DNA of 11,161 nucleotides, taken from contig CAZUDO010000032.1 in the NCBI GenBank assembly GCA_964618895.1, positions 1 to 11,161 on the forward strand, given 5' to 3'. The DNA comes from CAZUDO01 sp964618895 (GTDB taxonomy: Bacteria > Desulfobacterota > Binatia > DP-6). This document shows positions 1 through 6,278 of this stretch, in pieces (position 1 is the first letter of the stretch; each line of letters opens with the position of its first letter). Made by a program: the position numbers and the translations under genes. The notes under the pieces were generated by a model. The model was given only the letters and a program-made list of their open reading frames with translations. It made no database searches and had not been told where the DNA came from.

Positions 1-156
1 CACCGCGACGTCCTCACCGTTCACGGGAAGGAGCAGGCGGCCGCGTGTCTCGCGCATCATCGTGCCGCAGCCCGGACAGGCGTCGTTCGCCAGAACCCGC
101 CCGTTTGGTCGGCCCCTAGGTATCGTTGGTCGACCCGTCACCGTCTTCTTCTTCAT
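1..156 (-). CDS. mqsA: MqsA/YgiT-type zinc-finger antitoxin, N-terminal part
   Basis: Partial gene that leaves the window at its left edge; 52 residues are visible from the ATG at 156-154. The translation contains CPGCG (Cys27, Cys30) followed by a basic stretch (MMRETRGR) and a PVNG turn. This is the pattern of the N-terminal zinc-binding domain of YgiT/MqsA antitoxins, which binds the toxin; the C-terminal helix-turn-helix DNA-binding domain would lie outside the window. The start lies inside the upstream MqsR-like toxin gene in another frame, so the two genes overlap by about 41 nt. This implies translational coupling and toxin-first order, as in mqsRA. An alternative GTG start is at 141. 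The second Cys pair cannot be seen, so the family call rests on the first knuckle plus context. Confidence 0.72.
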   Translation of the reverse strand, partial: MKKKTVTGRPTIPRGRPNGRVLANDACPGCGTMMRETRGRLLLPVNGEDVAV

Positions 157-442
157 GGAACGAAACCACGACGCATTCGAGCCGCAGGACGATCTTGATG
201 TAGAGGACGACGCCACCGACCCGCGGCTTGAAGACGTACATCCACTCGCCCGTACGGTTCGAGGCGACGCGGGCGGCCAGGTCCGCCACGCGCAGGCCGG
301 CGATCACGTGGCGGGCATCGTCTTCGTCGAGCGGGAGTTCGAGGGTTCCCAGTTCGCGGAACGCCTTGGCCGTGAATCGCAGCCTGCCGTGCGTTGCGAG
401 ATTCCGGATGCGGGCCACGATCCGGGCAAGTGTGCGAGGCAT
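116..442 (-). CDS. mqsR: MqsR-family mRNA interferase toxin
   Basis: Small basic protein of 108 residues from the ATG at 442; a TTG at 448 is the only other in-frame start after a TGA. The C-terminal half (VFKPRVGG, VLYIKI, VVVSFHEEE) follows the E. coli MqsR pattern of VYRPRL, VYLKI and VSFKEK, including a tyrosine at residue 81. MqsR toxins are RelE-like ribonucleases that cut mRNA, mainly at GCU/GCA, and are neutralised by MqsA. The partner zinc-finger antitoxin overlaps the 3' end. One difference is visible: where E. coli MqsR ends with Lys96, a residue implicated in activity, this protein has His96 and then an acidic tail (EEEDGDGSTND). Either this is a diverged active site or the alignment at that end is loose. 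Family assignment is fairly secure; activity is inferred. Confidence 0.78.
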   Translation of the reverse strand: MPRTLARIVARIRNLATHGRLRFTAKAFRELGTLELPLDEDDARHVIAGLRVADLAARVASNRTGEWMYVFKPRVGGVVLYIKIVLRLECVVVSFHEEEDGDGSTNDT

Positions 443-470
443 GTGCAAACGTCCGGTTCACGCTTTGGTG

Positions 471-499
471 AAAGTACTCATATGGTGAGCCCGGATCAA
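471..499 (-). promoter_or_regulatory. Putative promoter of the mqsRA-like operon
   Basis: Reading the minus strand, TTGATC (499-494) and TACTTT (476-471) are separated by exactly 17 nt, a plausible sigma70-type pair about 30 nt upstream of the toxin start. The -35 matches 4 of 6 consensus bases and the -10 only 3 of 6. It overlaps a small inverted repeat at 490-504 that could serve as an operator. The rest of the 449-589 gap shows no gene. Confidence 0.35.
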
Positions 500-504
500 C
501 CGGG
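490..504. repeat. Inverted repeat over the toxin promoter
   Basis: CCCGG (490-494), a 5-nt spacer ATCAA, then CCGGG (500-504). It covers the putative -35 box of the toxin-antitoxin operon. Antitoxin-binding palindromes are expected at such sites, but this one is short and could occur by chance in GC-rich DNA. Confidence 0.3.
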
Positions 505-589
505 GCATCGAAGACAAGGCTGTGCCGCATCGTGCCGGCTCTGCCAATCGCTGCGACCGGAATAGCGGAGACCAATGATCCCGGTGGGC

Positions 590-2413
590 TCACAAGCACA
601 GGACGTCGGCGCCCGCCTGCCCCGCCGCCACGGCCTGGTACTTGCGCAGGAAGGCCTCGTCGATGGCCCGGAGCGTGCGGGGTACCCGGGGCAGCCGGTA
701 GCGGCGGTACGCGGCGGGGCCGCCGTTGTACGCCGAGTAGCTGGCGCGCGCGGCGTTCTCGAGCCGCTCGCCGGCTTCGCGCGCGCCGTAGCGGGTGAGC
801 AGCTGGGCCAGGATCTCGGCGCCCGCGCCGCTGTTGTAGACGATGTCCCAGCGCAGCTTCTCCACGTCGAAGAAGCCCCGCCAGACGCGCCGGTTCACCT
901 GCATGATGCCGATGTCGCCGGTGCCGGACGTGATGGAGGTCACGCGGCCGTCGCGCAGAATGAACTGGCGCCAGCAGCTCTCCTGCCAGGCGACGGCCGG
1001 CACCAGATGCCCGTAGAGGGTGGCGAAACGCGGCGTCACGTCCCGTCCCTCGCGTGCGATCACCAGCTCAAGAAGCCGGCCGACGAGCGTCCGGTACGTG
1101 TCGAGCTGGTCGGGTGGTGGTACCCAGCGATCGAGGCGCCGCCCCACGGTGACGAGCTCGTCATCGGCCGGCACGGCGGCGTAGGCACTCCGGGGCCCGG
1201 GCCAGAACCACGTCCCGGGCTCGGGCGGCGGGGACTGCTCGGGGGCGGGCGGCAGGCTCTCGGGCTCGTGGAACCGGAACAGCTTCTGCAGCGCCGGGTC
1301 GGGCGCATCGGAGTAGACGAGCGGATCGGCGGTCGCGTCGGGCGCAATGATGCGTGCCATGCGCCGGAGGCCGTCGGCAGAGATCTCGATGCCGAGGCCC
1401 GGCCCGGCGGCGTCGAGCGCCGCCAGTGCGTCGCCGGCGGCGAGAAAGGTGACGTAGCGGAGTGCGTGGTCGCGGAGCGCACCCGAGCGGGCGGCGCGCC
1501 GGACGATGGTTCGCAGCTGCTCCCAGGCGTCGAGGAACAGCTGACGCACCGGGTCCACGCCCGGCACCGGGCCGGCGGCGATGGTGCGCAGCAGCTCGTG
1601 GCGGTTGGTGAGCACGAGCGCCAGCAGGTCGTCCCGCGCGGTCGGATCGGCATCCAGCGTACCGAGATCCTTGGTGACGAAGATGAGGAACGCATCCCAG
1701 TGCTCGAGGCGCCCATGGAACGCCTGCAGCTCGGCGGGATCGAGCACGGGTTCGGGCGCCGGTGGTGGGGGCGCGTCGGGAACCTCCATGGCCGCCTCCA
1801 CCCGGACCCCGTCGTCGTCCACCGTCGCTCGCACCGGACGCAGGCTGTCGAGCGCCGTCAGCACGGGTGTCGCGCGCGCCGGCGGCACTGAGACGCGTAC
1901 CAGGGCCTTCGCCTCCTGCACTGGCGGCCCGAGATCGAAGGCGAACGCGGCCAGACGCGTCTCGACCTGGTCGCGTACCAGGTCCCATACCCGCCGCGAC
2001 ACCGTGGTCGTCCGGCCGCTCCGGTCGAGTAGCGCGGTCGTGATGTCATCCAGACGGAGCTGCCAGGCGGAGGTGATCTCCGGCCGGCCTCGCGCATCGA
2101 CGGTGCCCTCCCAGTGGATTGGAAAGAGGCAGAAGCCGAGGAACGACAGGCCCACCTTGGCGTGCCCGTGGAGTGCCAGGCGCACGCGCTCTTCGGCGCG
2201 CTCCGCCCGTACGTCGTCGAGCACGAGGGAGTGGCAGCCGCCGGCGGTGCCCCACAGGACCGCCTCGTCGCCCGCGAAGCCGAGCGCCGTGCGCGCGGTC
2301 GCCGCCAGCAGCTCGTAGTCGACCCCCAGGGGGAAGGTGACCGTGCGCTCCGCCCTGGCCGACCCGACCAGGAGCGCCACCAGCACGACCGCGGTCCGGG
2401 CGACGGCGCGCAT
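590..2413 (-). CDS. Exported protein with C-terminal lytic transglycosylase (SLT) domain
   Basis: 607 residues. A signal peptide covers about residues 1-21 (hydrophobic core AVVLVALLVG, cleavage after SARA), so the product acts in the periplasm or envelope. Residues 22-215 form a uniform region I do not recognise. A Pro-rich linker follows (about 212-222), then a mainly helical middle part to about 380, a second Pro-rich linker (388-400), and the catalytic domain at about 465-595. That domain shows AWQES with likely catalytic Glu478, GIMQVN (502-507) and AYNGG (561-565), the three hallmark motifs of SLT-type peptidoglycan lytic transglycosylases. These enzymes cleave the MurNAc-GlcNAc bond to form 1,6-anhydroMurNAc. 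The ATG at 2413 follows an AAGGGCGG ribosome-binding stretch. The gene is divergent from the tetR-like gene. The two N-terminal regions have no assigned role and may localise the enzyme. Confidence 0.9.
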   Translation of the reverse strand: MRAVARTAVVLVALLVGSARAERTVTFPLGVDYELLAATARTALGFAGDEAVLWGTAGGCHSLVLDDVRAERAEERVRLALHGHAKVGLSFLGFCLFPIHWEGTVDARGRPEITSAWQLRLDDITTALLDRSGRTTTVSRRVWDLVRDQVETRLAAFAFDLGPPVQEAKALVRVSVPPARATPVLTALDSLRPVRATVDDDGVRVEAAMEVPDAPPPPAPEPVLDPAELQAFHGRLEHWDAFLIFVTKDLGTLDADPTARDDLLALVLTNRHELLRTIAAGPVPGVDPVRQLFLDAWEQLRTIVRRAARSGALRDHALRYVTFLAAGDALAALDAAGPGLGIEISADGLRRMARIIAPDATADPLVYSDAPDPALQKLFRFHEPESLPPAPEQSPPPEPGTWFWPGPRSAYAAVPADDELVTVGRRLDRWVPPPDQLDTYRTLVGRLLELVIAREGRDVTPRFATLYGHLVPAVAWQESCWRQFILRDGRVTSITSGTGDIGIMQVNRRVWRGFFDVEKLRWDIVYNSGAGAEILAQLLTRYGAREAGERLENAARASYSAYNGGPAAYRRYRLPRVPRTLRAIDEAFLRKYQAVAAGQAGADVLCL

Positions 2414-2444
2414 CCGCCGCCCTTATAGCGAGGGGGGCGGATGC

Positions 2445-2473
2445 TTGACACTCGACCGATCGGTCGGTTAGGT
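2445..2473 (+). promoter_or_regulatory. Promoter of the tetR-diiron operon
   Basis: A perfect -35 TTGACA lies at 2445-2450. With a 17-nt spacer the -10 would be TTAGGT (2468-2473), which is weak, so the promoter may need help or a different spacer. It lies in the 82-bp gap between the divergent transglycosylase gene and the tetR-like gene. If correct, transcription starts near 2480 and the ATG at 2496 is the TetR start, not the GTG at 2472. Confidence 0.55.
2453..2466. promoter_or_regulatory. TetR-type palindromic operator
   Basis: CGACCGATCGGTCG is a perfect 14-bp palindrome lying entirely in the spacer behind the TTGACA box, followed by a further GGT. Palindromes built on ACCGAnCGGT half-sites are typical of TetR-family operators. 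Its position means that bound repressor would block RNA polymerase, so autoregulation of the downstream TetR gene is the natural reading. It could also affect the divergent transglycosylase gene, whose start is 40 bp away. Confidence 0.65.
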
Positions 2474-2495
2474 GGGACCGACCGGACGGGCGAGT

Positions 2496-3155
2496 ATGCA
2501 GCCAGCCACCGCCAAGCAGGCCCCACGCGACAAGATCCTCGACTGCGCCGAGCACCTGTTCGCGCGCCGGGGCTTTGCGGGCATCGGCCTGGCGGAGGTG
2601 GCCGAGAGCGTCGGCCTCGGCAAGTCGTCGCTCTTCCATCATTTCCACAGCAAGGCGCAGCTCTATGCCGCGGTCATGGCGCGCATTCTGGCCCGCCTGG
2701 AACAGCCGCTCATCCGTGCGCTGGCCGCCGGTGGCATGCCGGCCGAGCGGCTCGACCGCTGGCTCGACGCGCTCATCGACGAGCTGGCCCGGCATCCCAC
2801 CTATGCCCGCCTCCTGCTGCGCTCGCTGTTCGAGGACGACGAGCTGGCGGGCGACCTGCCCGAAGAGCAGGAAGCCAACCTGATCATCCGCCGTCTGGCC
2901 AGCGCGGTGAGCGGGCTCCTGCGCGAGGGCATGGCGGCCGGCGCGTTCCGGCCCGCCAGCGTGCCGCACATGCTGCAGACCCTGATCGGCATCACCGTCT
3001 ACCATTTTGCGTCCGGAGACTTCGGCAACGAGATGCTCGGGCGGCCCCTCTTCTCACCCAGCGAGGTGCGCCGTCGCAAGAACGAGGTGAAAGCGCTCGT
3101 CCGGGGCGGCCTGCTGGCCGTGCCCGACGGGAAGCGCCTGCGGAGGATCGACTGA
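2496..3155 (+). CDS. TetR/AcrR-family transcriptional regulator
   Basis: 219 residues from the ATG at 2496. An N-terminal TetR DNA-binding domain covers about residues 10-58, with the helix-turn-helix in LAEVAESVGLGKSSLFHHF (about 32-50), a typical TetR signature. The rest (about 65-205) is a helical ligand-binding and dimerisation domain with no recognisable ligand signature. An in-frame GTG at 2472 falls inside the predicted promoter, so the ATG is preferred; GGACGGGCGAG precedes it. The stop overlaps the start of the diiron-protein gene by one base (TGATG), so the two are co-transcribed and probably translationally coupled. It likely represses this operon through the palindrome at 2453-2466 and releases it when a small hydrophobic ligand binds. 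The ligand is unknown. Confidence 0.92.
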   Translation: MQPATAKQAPRDKILDCAEHLFARRGFAGIGLAEVAESVGLGKSSLFHHFHSKAQLYAAVMARILARLEQPLIRALAAGGMPAERLDRWLDALIDELARHPTYARLLLRSLFEDDELAGDLPEEQEANLIIRRLASAVSGLLREGMAAGAFRPASVPHMLQTLIGITVYHFASGDFGNEMLGRPLFSPSEVRRRKNEVKALVRGGLLAVPDGKRLRRID

Positions 3156-4225
3156 TGGACACCATCCTGGCCGACCACCGTCGCCGTGTCGGCGACTTCG
3201 AAGTCGTCGAGTTCGTCGACGAGGGCGAGATCGCGGCCCTGCGCGCCAAGATCGACGTCGACGTGCCGCTCGACCTGCACTGGACGTGGGAGTACGGCAG
3301 CGAGGTCGAAGAGCTACGCGCGCTCTACGAGCGCGGCAAGAAGGGCCAGTGGAACGCCGAAGACGACCTGGATTGGTCCATTCCGCTGCCGCGCGACGAG
3401 TGGTTCATGCCGCAGATCGGCGCCACCCTCATGTCGAGCGTGCTGACCGAGATGGGGGCCGACGAGGCCACCTGTCGGGACGCCTCCTGGGACGAGTTCA
3501 ACCACCTGATCTCGCAGCTCCTGCACGGCGAGCAGGCGGCGCTCCAGCTGTGCGGGCAGCTGGTCAACTGCTGCCCCAGCATGGACGCCAAGTGGTACGC
3601 CGGCTCGCAGGTGATCGACGAAGTGCGCCACGTGGAGGTGTTCTCCAAGTTCCTGCAGCGCAAGATGGGGGTCATCCACCCCATCGACCCGACGCTCAAG
3701 GTCCTGCTCGACATGCTGCTCGAAGCCCCCACGTGGAAGCTCAAGGTGCTCGGCATGCAGACGCTGTTCGAGGGCATGGCGGTGGGCATCATGGACCTGG
3801 TCCAGCGCGCCAACCGGAACCCGCTCATCAAGGACATCATCACCCGCGTGCACCAGGACGAAGCCCGCCACGCGGCCTTTGGCATCCTGTCCATGCGCCG
3901 GCTGGTGAAGGAGGCGACGCCCGACGAGCTGGACCAGATGGAGGACTTCGCGTTCGGCATCCTGGAGACGCTCAACGCCAACCAGCAGCTCGACATGCTG
4001 CGCCTGTTCGGCGCCAAGTACGAGCTCGACGGCGATGCGGTGGTGCAGACCATGCACCGGATGGAGGCCTGGCCGATGATCAACAGCGAGGTCTTCATGC
4101 ACACCGTGATGCCGAACCTCATGCGGCTCGGCCTCATCACGGAGCGTACGGAAGACAAGTACCGCGCCCGCGGCATGCTGATCGGCGACCGGCTGGTCCC
4201 GAAGCAGGAGCTGCCGATCGTCTGA
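3155..4225 (+). CDS. Ferritin-like diiron protein (oxygenase/desaturase-like)
   Basis: 356 residues. A four-helix-bundle diiron site is visible: Glu126 (LLHGEQAAL), Glu156-x-x-His159 (IDEVRHVEVF), Glu206 (LFEGMAVG) and Glu236-x-x-His239 (QDEARHAAFG). This E, ExxH, E, ExxH ligand order is that of class I ribonucleotide reductase small subunits, acyl-ACP desaturases and AurF-like N-oxygenases. All carboxylate and His ligands are present, so an active oxygen-activating centre is expected. The substrate is not recognisable; length and motif spacing suggest a ferritin-like oxidase/desaturase, not an iron-storage ferritin. The start is fixed by the TGATG overlap with the tetR-like gene, which implies repression by that TetR. 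The stop abuts the stop of the convergent MFS gene with no intergenic base. Confidence 0.85.
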   Translation: MDTILADHRRRVGDFEVVEFVDEGEIAALRAKIDVDVPLDLHWTWEYGSEVEELRALYERGKKGQWNAEDDLDWSIPLPRDEWFMPQIGATLMSSVLTEMGADEATCRDASWDEFNHLISQLLHGEQAALQLCGQLVNCCPSMDAKWYAGSQVIDEVRHVEVFSKFLQRKMGVIHPIDPTLKVLLDMLLEAPTWKLKVLGMQTLFEGMAVGIMDLVQRANRNPLIKDIITRVHQDEARHAAFGILSMRRLVKEATPDELDQMEDFAFGILETLNANQQLDMLRLFGAKYELDGDAVVQTMHRMEAWPMINSEVFMHTVMPNLMRLGLITERTEDKYRARGMLIGDRLVPKQELPIV

Positions 4226-5401
4226 TCAGTGCGGGCCGAGCAGCCGGCGCAGCCGGAGCGCCGGCACGAAGGCGCACGCGGCCACCACGGCCTCGAACGC
4301 GAACAAGCCGGAGCTGCCGAGGCGTTCGATGAGCGCCCCGGCGGTCCACAGGCCCAGGCTGCCGCCGAGGCCGAAGCCCACCATGCCGTAGAGCGCCTGG
4401 CCGCTGGTGCTGGTCTCGCGTGGCACGAGGCGCGCCAGCAGCAACAGCGACGCCAGGTGGAAGATCGAGAACGTGAAGGCGTGGCCCACCTGCAGCGCCA
4501 CCACGAAGACCTCGGCGTGGGCCACCGCGGTGAGCGCCCAGCGCACCACCGTGACCGCGAGGACCACCAGGATGAGCGTCGCCGGTCGCACGCGTGCGAC
4601 CAGGCCCCGTCCCCAGAAGAAGAGGCCGATCTCGGCCACCACTGCGAGCCCCCAGGTGATTCCCGGGATGGCGTCGGAGAAGCCGAGCTGCGCCGTGTGC
4701 ACGGCGAAGAAGCCCTGCCACGCGCCGCAGCTCATCTGGAGGAGGAAGGCGACGTTCAGGAAGGCCGCCAGCGGCGGCGTGAGGAGCGTCCACGGGGCGC
4801 GAAACCCGTGCGCCTCGCCCACCTGGTCGCGGGGCAGGGCGCGGAGCGCGGGCGCCAGGGTCAGCGCCGGCAGGAGCAGCAGCAACGGCACGACCTGGGG
4901 GGAGAACGCGGTCACCAGCGGCGCGCTGCCGACCGCGCCCACGATGAACGAGATCGAGCCCCACAGGCGGAGCCGCCCGTAGTCGCCGCCGAGCGCGCCC
5001 AGGTGGTCCATCACGGTGGCGTCGATCATGGGGATCAGCGTGCCGTGCAGGAGCCCGATGGCCGCGAGCACGACCAGCATCTCGCCGAAGTCACGCACCG
5101 CCAGGAGCGGAAAGAAGCACAGCGCCCCGGCGAGCGCGGTCCCCACCAGCACCTGGTGCCGGACGCGCCAGCGGTCGGCGACGAACGCCCAGCCGATGGC
5201 GCTGGCCCAGCGCAGCGCCGGCTGCATCCCCATCACCACGCCGATCTGCCACCCGGGGAATCCCAGGTGCGCCAGATAGAGCGGAAAGTAGGGCAGGAAC
5301 ACGCCGGCGCCCAAGAAGGTCAGGAAGTAGGCGACGGCGACGGGTCGGCGTGCGTGTCGGATTGGAGCGTGTCGCAGGAAGCGAGGCGGGGCGCAAGGCA
5401 A
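4226..5401 (-). CDS. MFS transporter, PPP/MFS_1-like permease
   Basis: About 391 residues of very hydrophobic sequence with 10-12 predictable membrane helices. It begins VAVAYFLTFLGAGVFLPYFPLYLAHLGF, resembling the first helix of 3-phenylpropionate-transporter-like MFS proteins. The conserved loop after helix 2 is visible as GWAFVADRW. Inner-membrane location is expected; the substrate cannot be told. The start is poorly defined: no ATG or GTG lies in the right place. I chose the TTG at 5401-5399, although its GGGAG is immediately adjacent, closer than an ideal ribosome-binding site. The true N-terminus may be up to about 20 residues shorter. It is divergent from the dienelactone hydrolase gene across 66 bp, so a shared control region and a catabolic or export partnership are possible. 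Its end abuts the convergent diiron gene. Confidence 0.85.
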   Translation of the reverse strand: MPCAPPRFLRHAPIRHARRPVAVAYFLTFLGAGVFLPYFPLYLAHLGFPGWQIGVVMGMQPALRWASAIGWAFVADRWRVRHQVLVGTALAGALCFFPLLAVRDFGEMLVVLAAIGLLHGTLIPMIDATVMDHLGALGGDYGRLRLWGSISFIVGAVGSAPLVTAFSPQVVPLLLLLPALTLAPALRALPRDQVGEAHGFRAPWTLLTPPLAAFLNVAFLLQMSCGAWQGFFAVHTAQLGFSDAIPGITWGLAVVAEIGLFFWGRGLVARVRPATLILVVLAVTVVRWALTAVAHAEVFVVALQVGHAFTFSIFHLASLLLLARLVPRETSTSGQALYGMVGFGLGGSLGLWTAGALIERLGSSGLFAFEAVVAACAFVPALRLRRLLGPH

Positions 5402-5467
5402 CTCCCGATGTGTCGATTGGAGGCGCGGGTGCGTCCGGCGCGCGGACCTGATAGCGGACGCTCCGCC
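5402..5467. promoter_or_regulatory. Divergent control region between MFS and dienelactone hydrolase genes
   Basis: Short gap that must hold both translation starts and at least part of both promoters. I see no convincing -35/-10 pair and no palindrome in it. Its length depends on the uncertain start of the MFS gene and on the GTG chosen for the hydrolase. Confidence 0.3.
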
Positions 5468-6187
5468 GTGGCGACCACCACCGACGTGACCTTTCCCTCC
5501 TCCACCGGGCGGCCCATGCGCGCTGCGCTGGCGCTCCCGGCCGGCGCCGGGAAGCGGCCGGCCGTGATCGTGATCCACGAGGTCTTCGGTCTGAACGGCG
5601 ACATTCGCCGCATCGCGGGCCGGTTCGCGGATATCGGCTACGTGGCGCTCGCCCCCGACCTGTTCGACACCGGCGCGCCGCGCGCGCTCTGTGTGCTGCG
5701 CGCGTTCCTCGCCATCCGCCGGCGGGAAGGGCCGGCGTTTGCCGACCTCGAGGCGGCGCGCGCGTGGCTGGCGGCGCGTCCCGACGTCGACCCGACGCGT
5801 ATGGGCGTCGCCGGGTTCTGTCTCGGCGGCGGCTTCGCACTGCTCTATGCCCAGCGGGCCCCGCTCGGGGCGGCGGCGGTGTTCTACGGCGAGGTGCCCT
5901 CGCGCGCGGACGACTTGCACGGGGTGTGCCCGGTGGTGGCAGGCTACGGCGGGCGCGATCGCATCTTCGCCCCGCAGGGCCGCCGCCTGGCGGAGCATCT
6001 GGCGGCGCTCGGGGTCGACCACGATGTGCAGGTCTATCCCGACGCGGGGCACAGCTACATGAGCCAGCACACCGGCGTGATGGCGACGCTGTCCGCGTGG
6101 GGGCCGATGGCGGTCGGCTACGATGCGACCGCGGAGCAGGACAGCTGGCGCCGGGTGGAGACGTTCTTCCGGGCGCGTCTGGGGTGA
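5468..6187 (+). CDS. Dienelactone hydrolase family protein
   Basis: 239 residues from the GTG at 5468, the start that best fits the family's length and N-terminus. An in-frame ATG at 5409 and GTG at 5430 would add poorly conserved residues. It is an alpha/beta-hydrolase of the dienelactone hydrolase family with all active-site residues visible: Glu38 in IHEVFGLN, nucleophile Cys118 in GFCLGG, Asp164 in GGRDRIF, and His195 in DAGHSYM. In the classical enzyme this Cys-Asp-His triad hydrolyses dienelactones to maleylacetate in chloroaromatic degradation. Many homologues act on other esters or lactones, so substrate is open. It lacks a signal peptide and is cytoplasmic. The divergent permease is a plausible importer or exporter of its substrate or product. 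Confidence 0.9.
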   Translation: MATTTDVTFPSSTGRPMRAALALPAGAGKRPAVIVIHEVFGLNGDIRRIAGRFADIGYVALAPDLFDTGAPRALCVLRAFLAIRRREGPAFADLEAARAWLAARPDVDPTRMGVAGFCLGGGFALLYAQRAPLGAAAVFYGEVPSRADDLHGVCPVVAGYGGRDRIFAPQGRRLAEHLAALGVDHDVQVYPDAGHSYMSQHTGVMATLSAWGPMAVGYDATAEQDSWRRVETFFRARLG

Positions 6188-6242
6188 GGTCGAACTACTC
6201 CCCGGTCTCGGAAGATGCCGACGCCTGCAGCGCCTGTGACGC

Positions 6243-6258
6243 GCGGTTCGCCAACCGC
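6243..6258. terminator. Hairpin between convergent genes, possible bidirectional terminator
   Basis: GCGGTT (6243-6248), loop CGCC, AACCGC (6253-6258): a 6-bp perfect stem in the 91-bp gap between the convergent dienelactone hydrolase and LPMO-like genes. There is no U-tract on either strand, so intrinsic termination is not certain. Nothing else stands out in 6188-6278. Confidence 0.35.
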
Positions 6259-6278
6259 CATCACCGCTAGACCGCCGA

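Noticed and set aside
575..1891. Long open frame on the plus strand opposite the transglycosylase
   Set aside because: It is an antisense shadow caused by high GC codon bias. The minus strand carries a signal peptide and SLT motifs; this frame shows no domain.
2441..3154. N-terminal extension that would fuse about 238 residues to the diiron protein
   Set aside because: The extension overlaps the TetR gene in another frame, is Arg/Pro/Ala-rich without a domain, and the ATG at 3155 gives the family-length protein.
4229..5467. Plus-strand open frame upstream of dienelactone hydrolase
   Set aside because: Rich in His/Gln/Arg/Glu, an antisense shadow of the membrane protein; no domain, and the hydrolase is complete from 5468.
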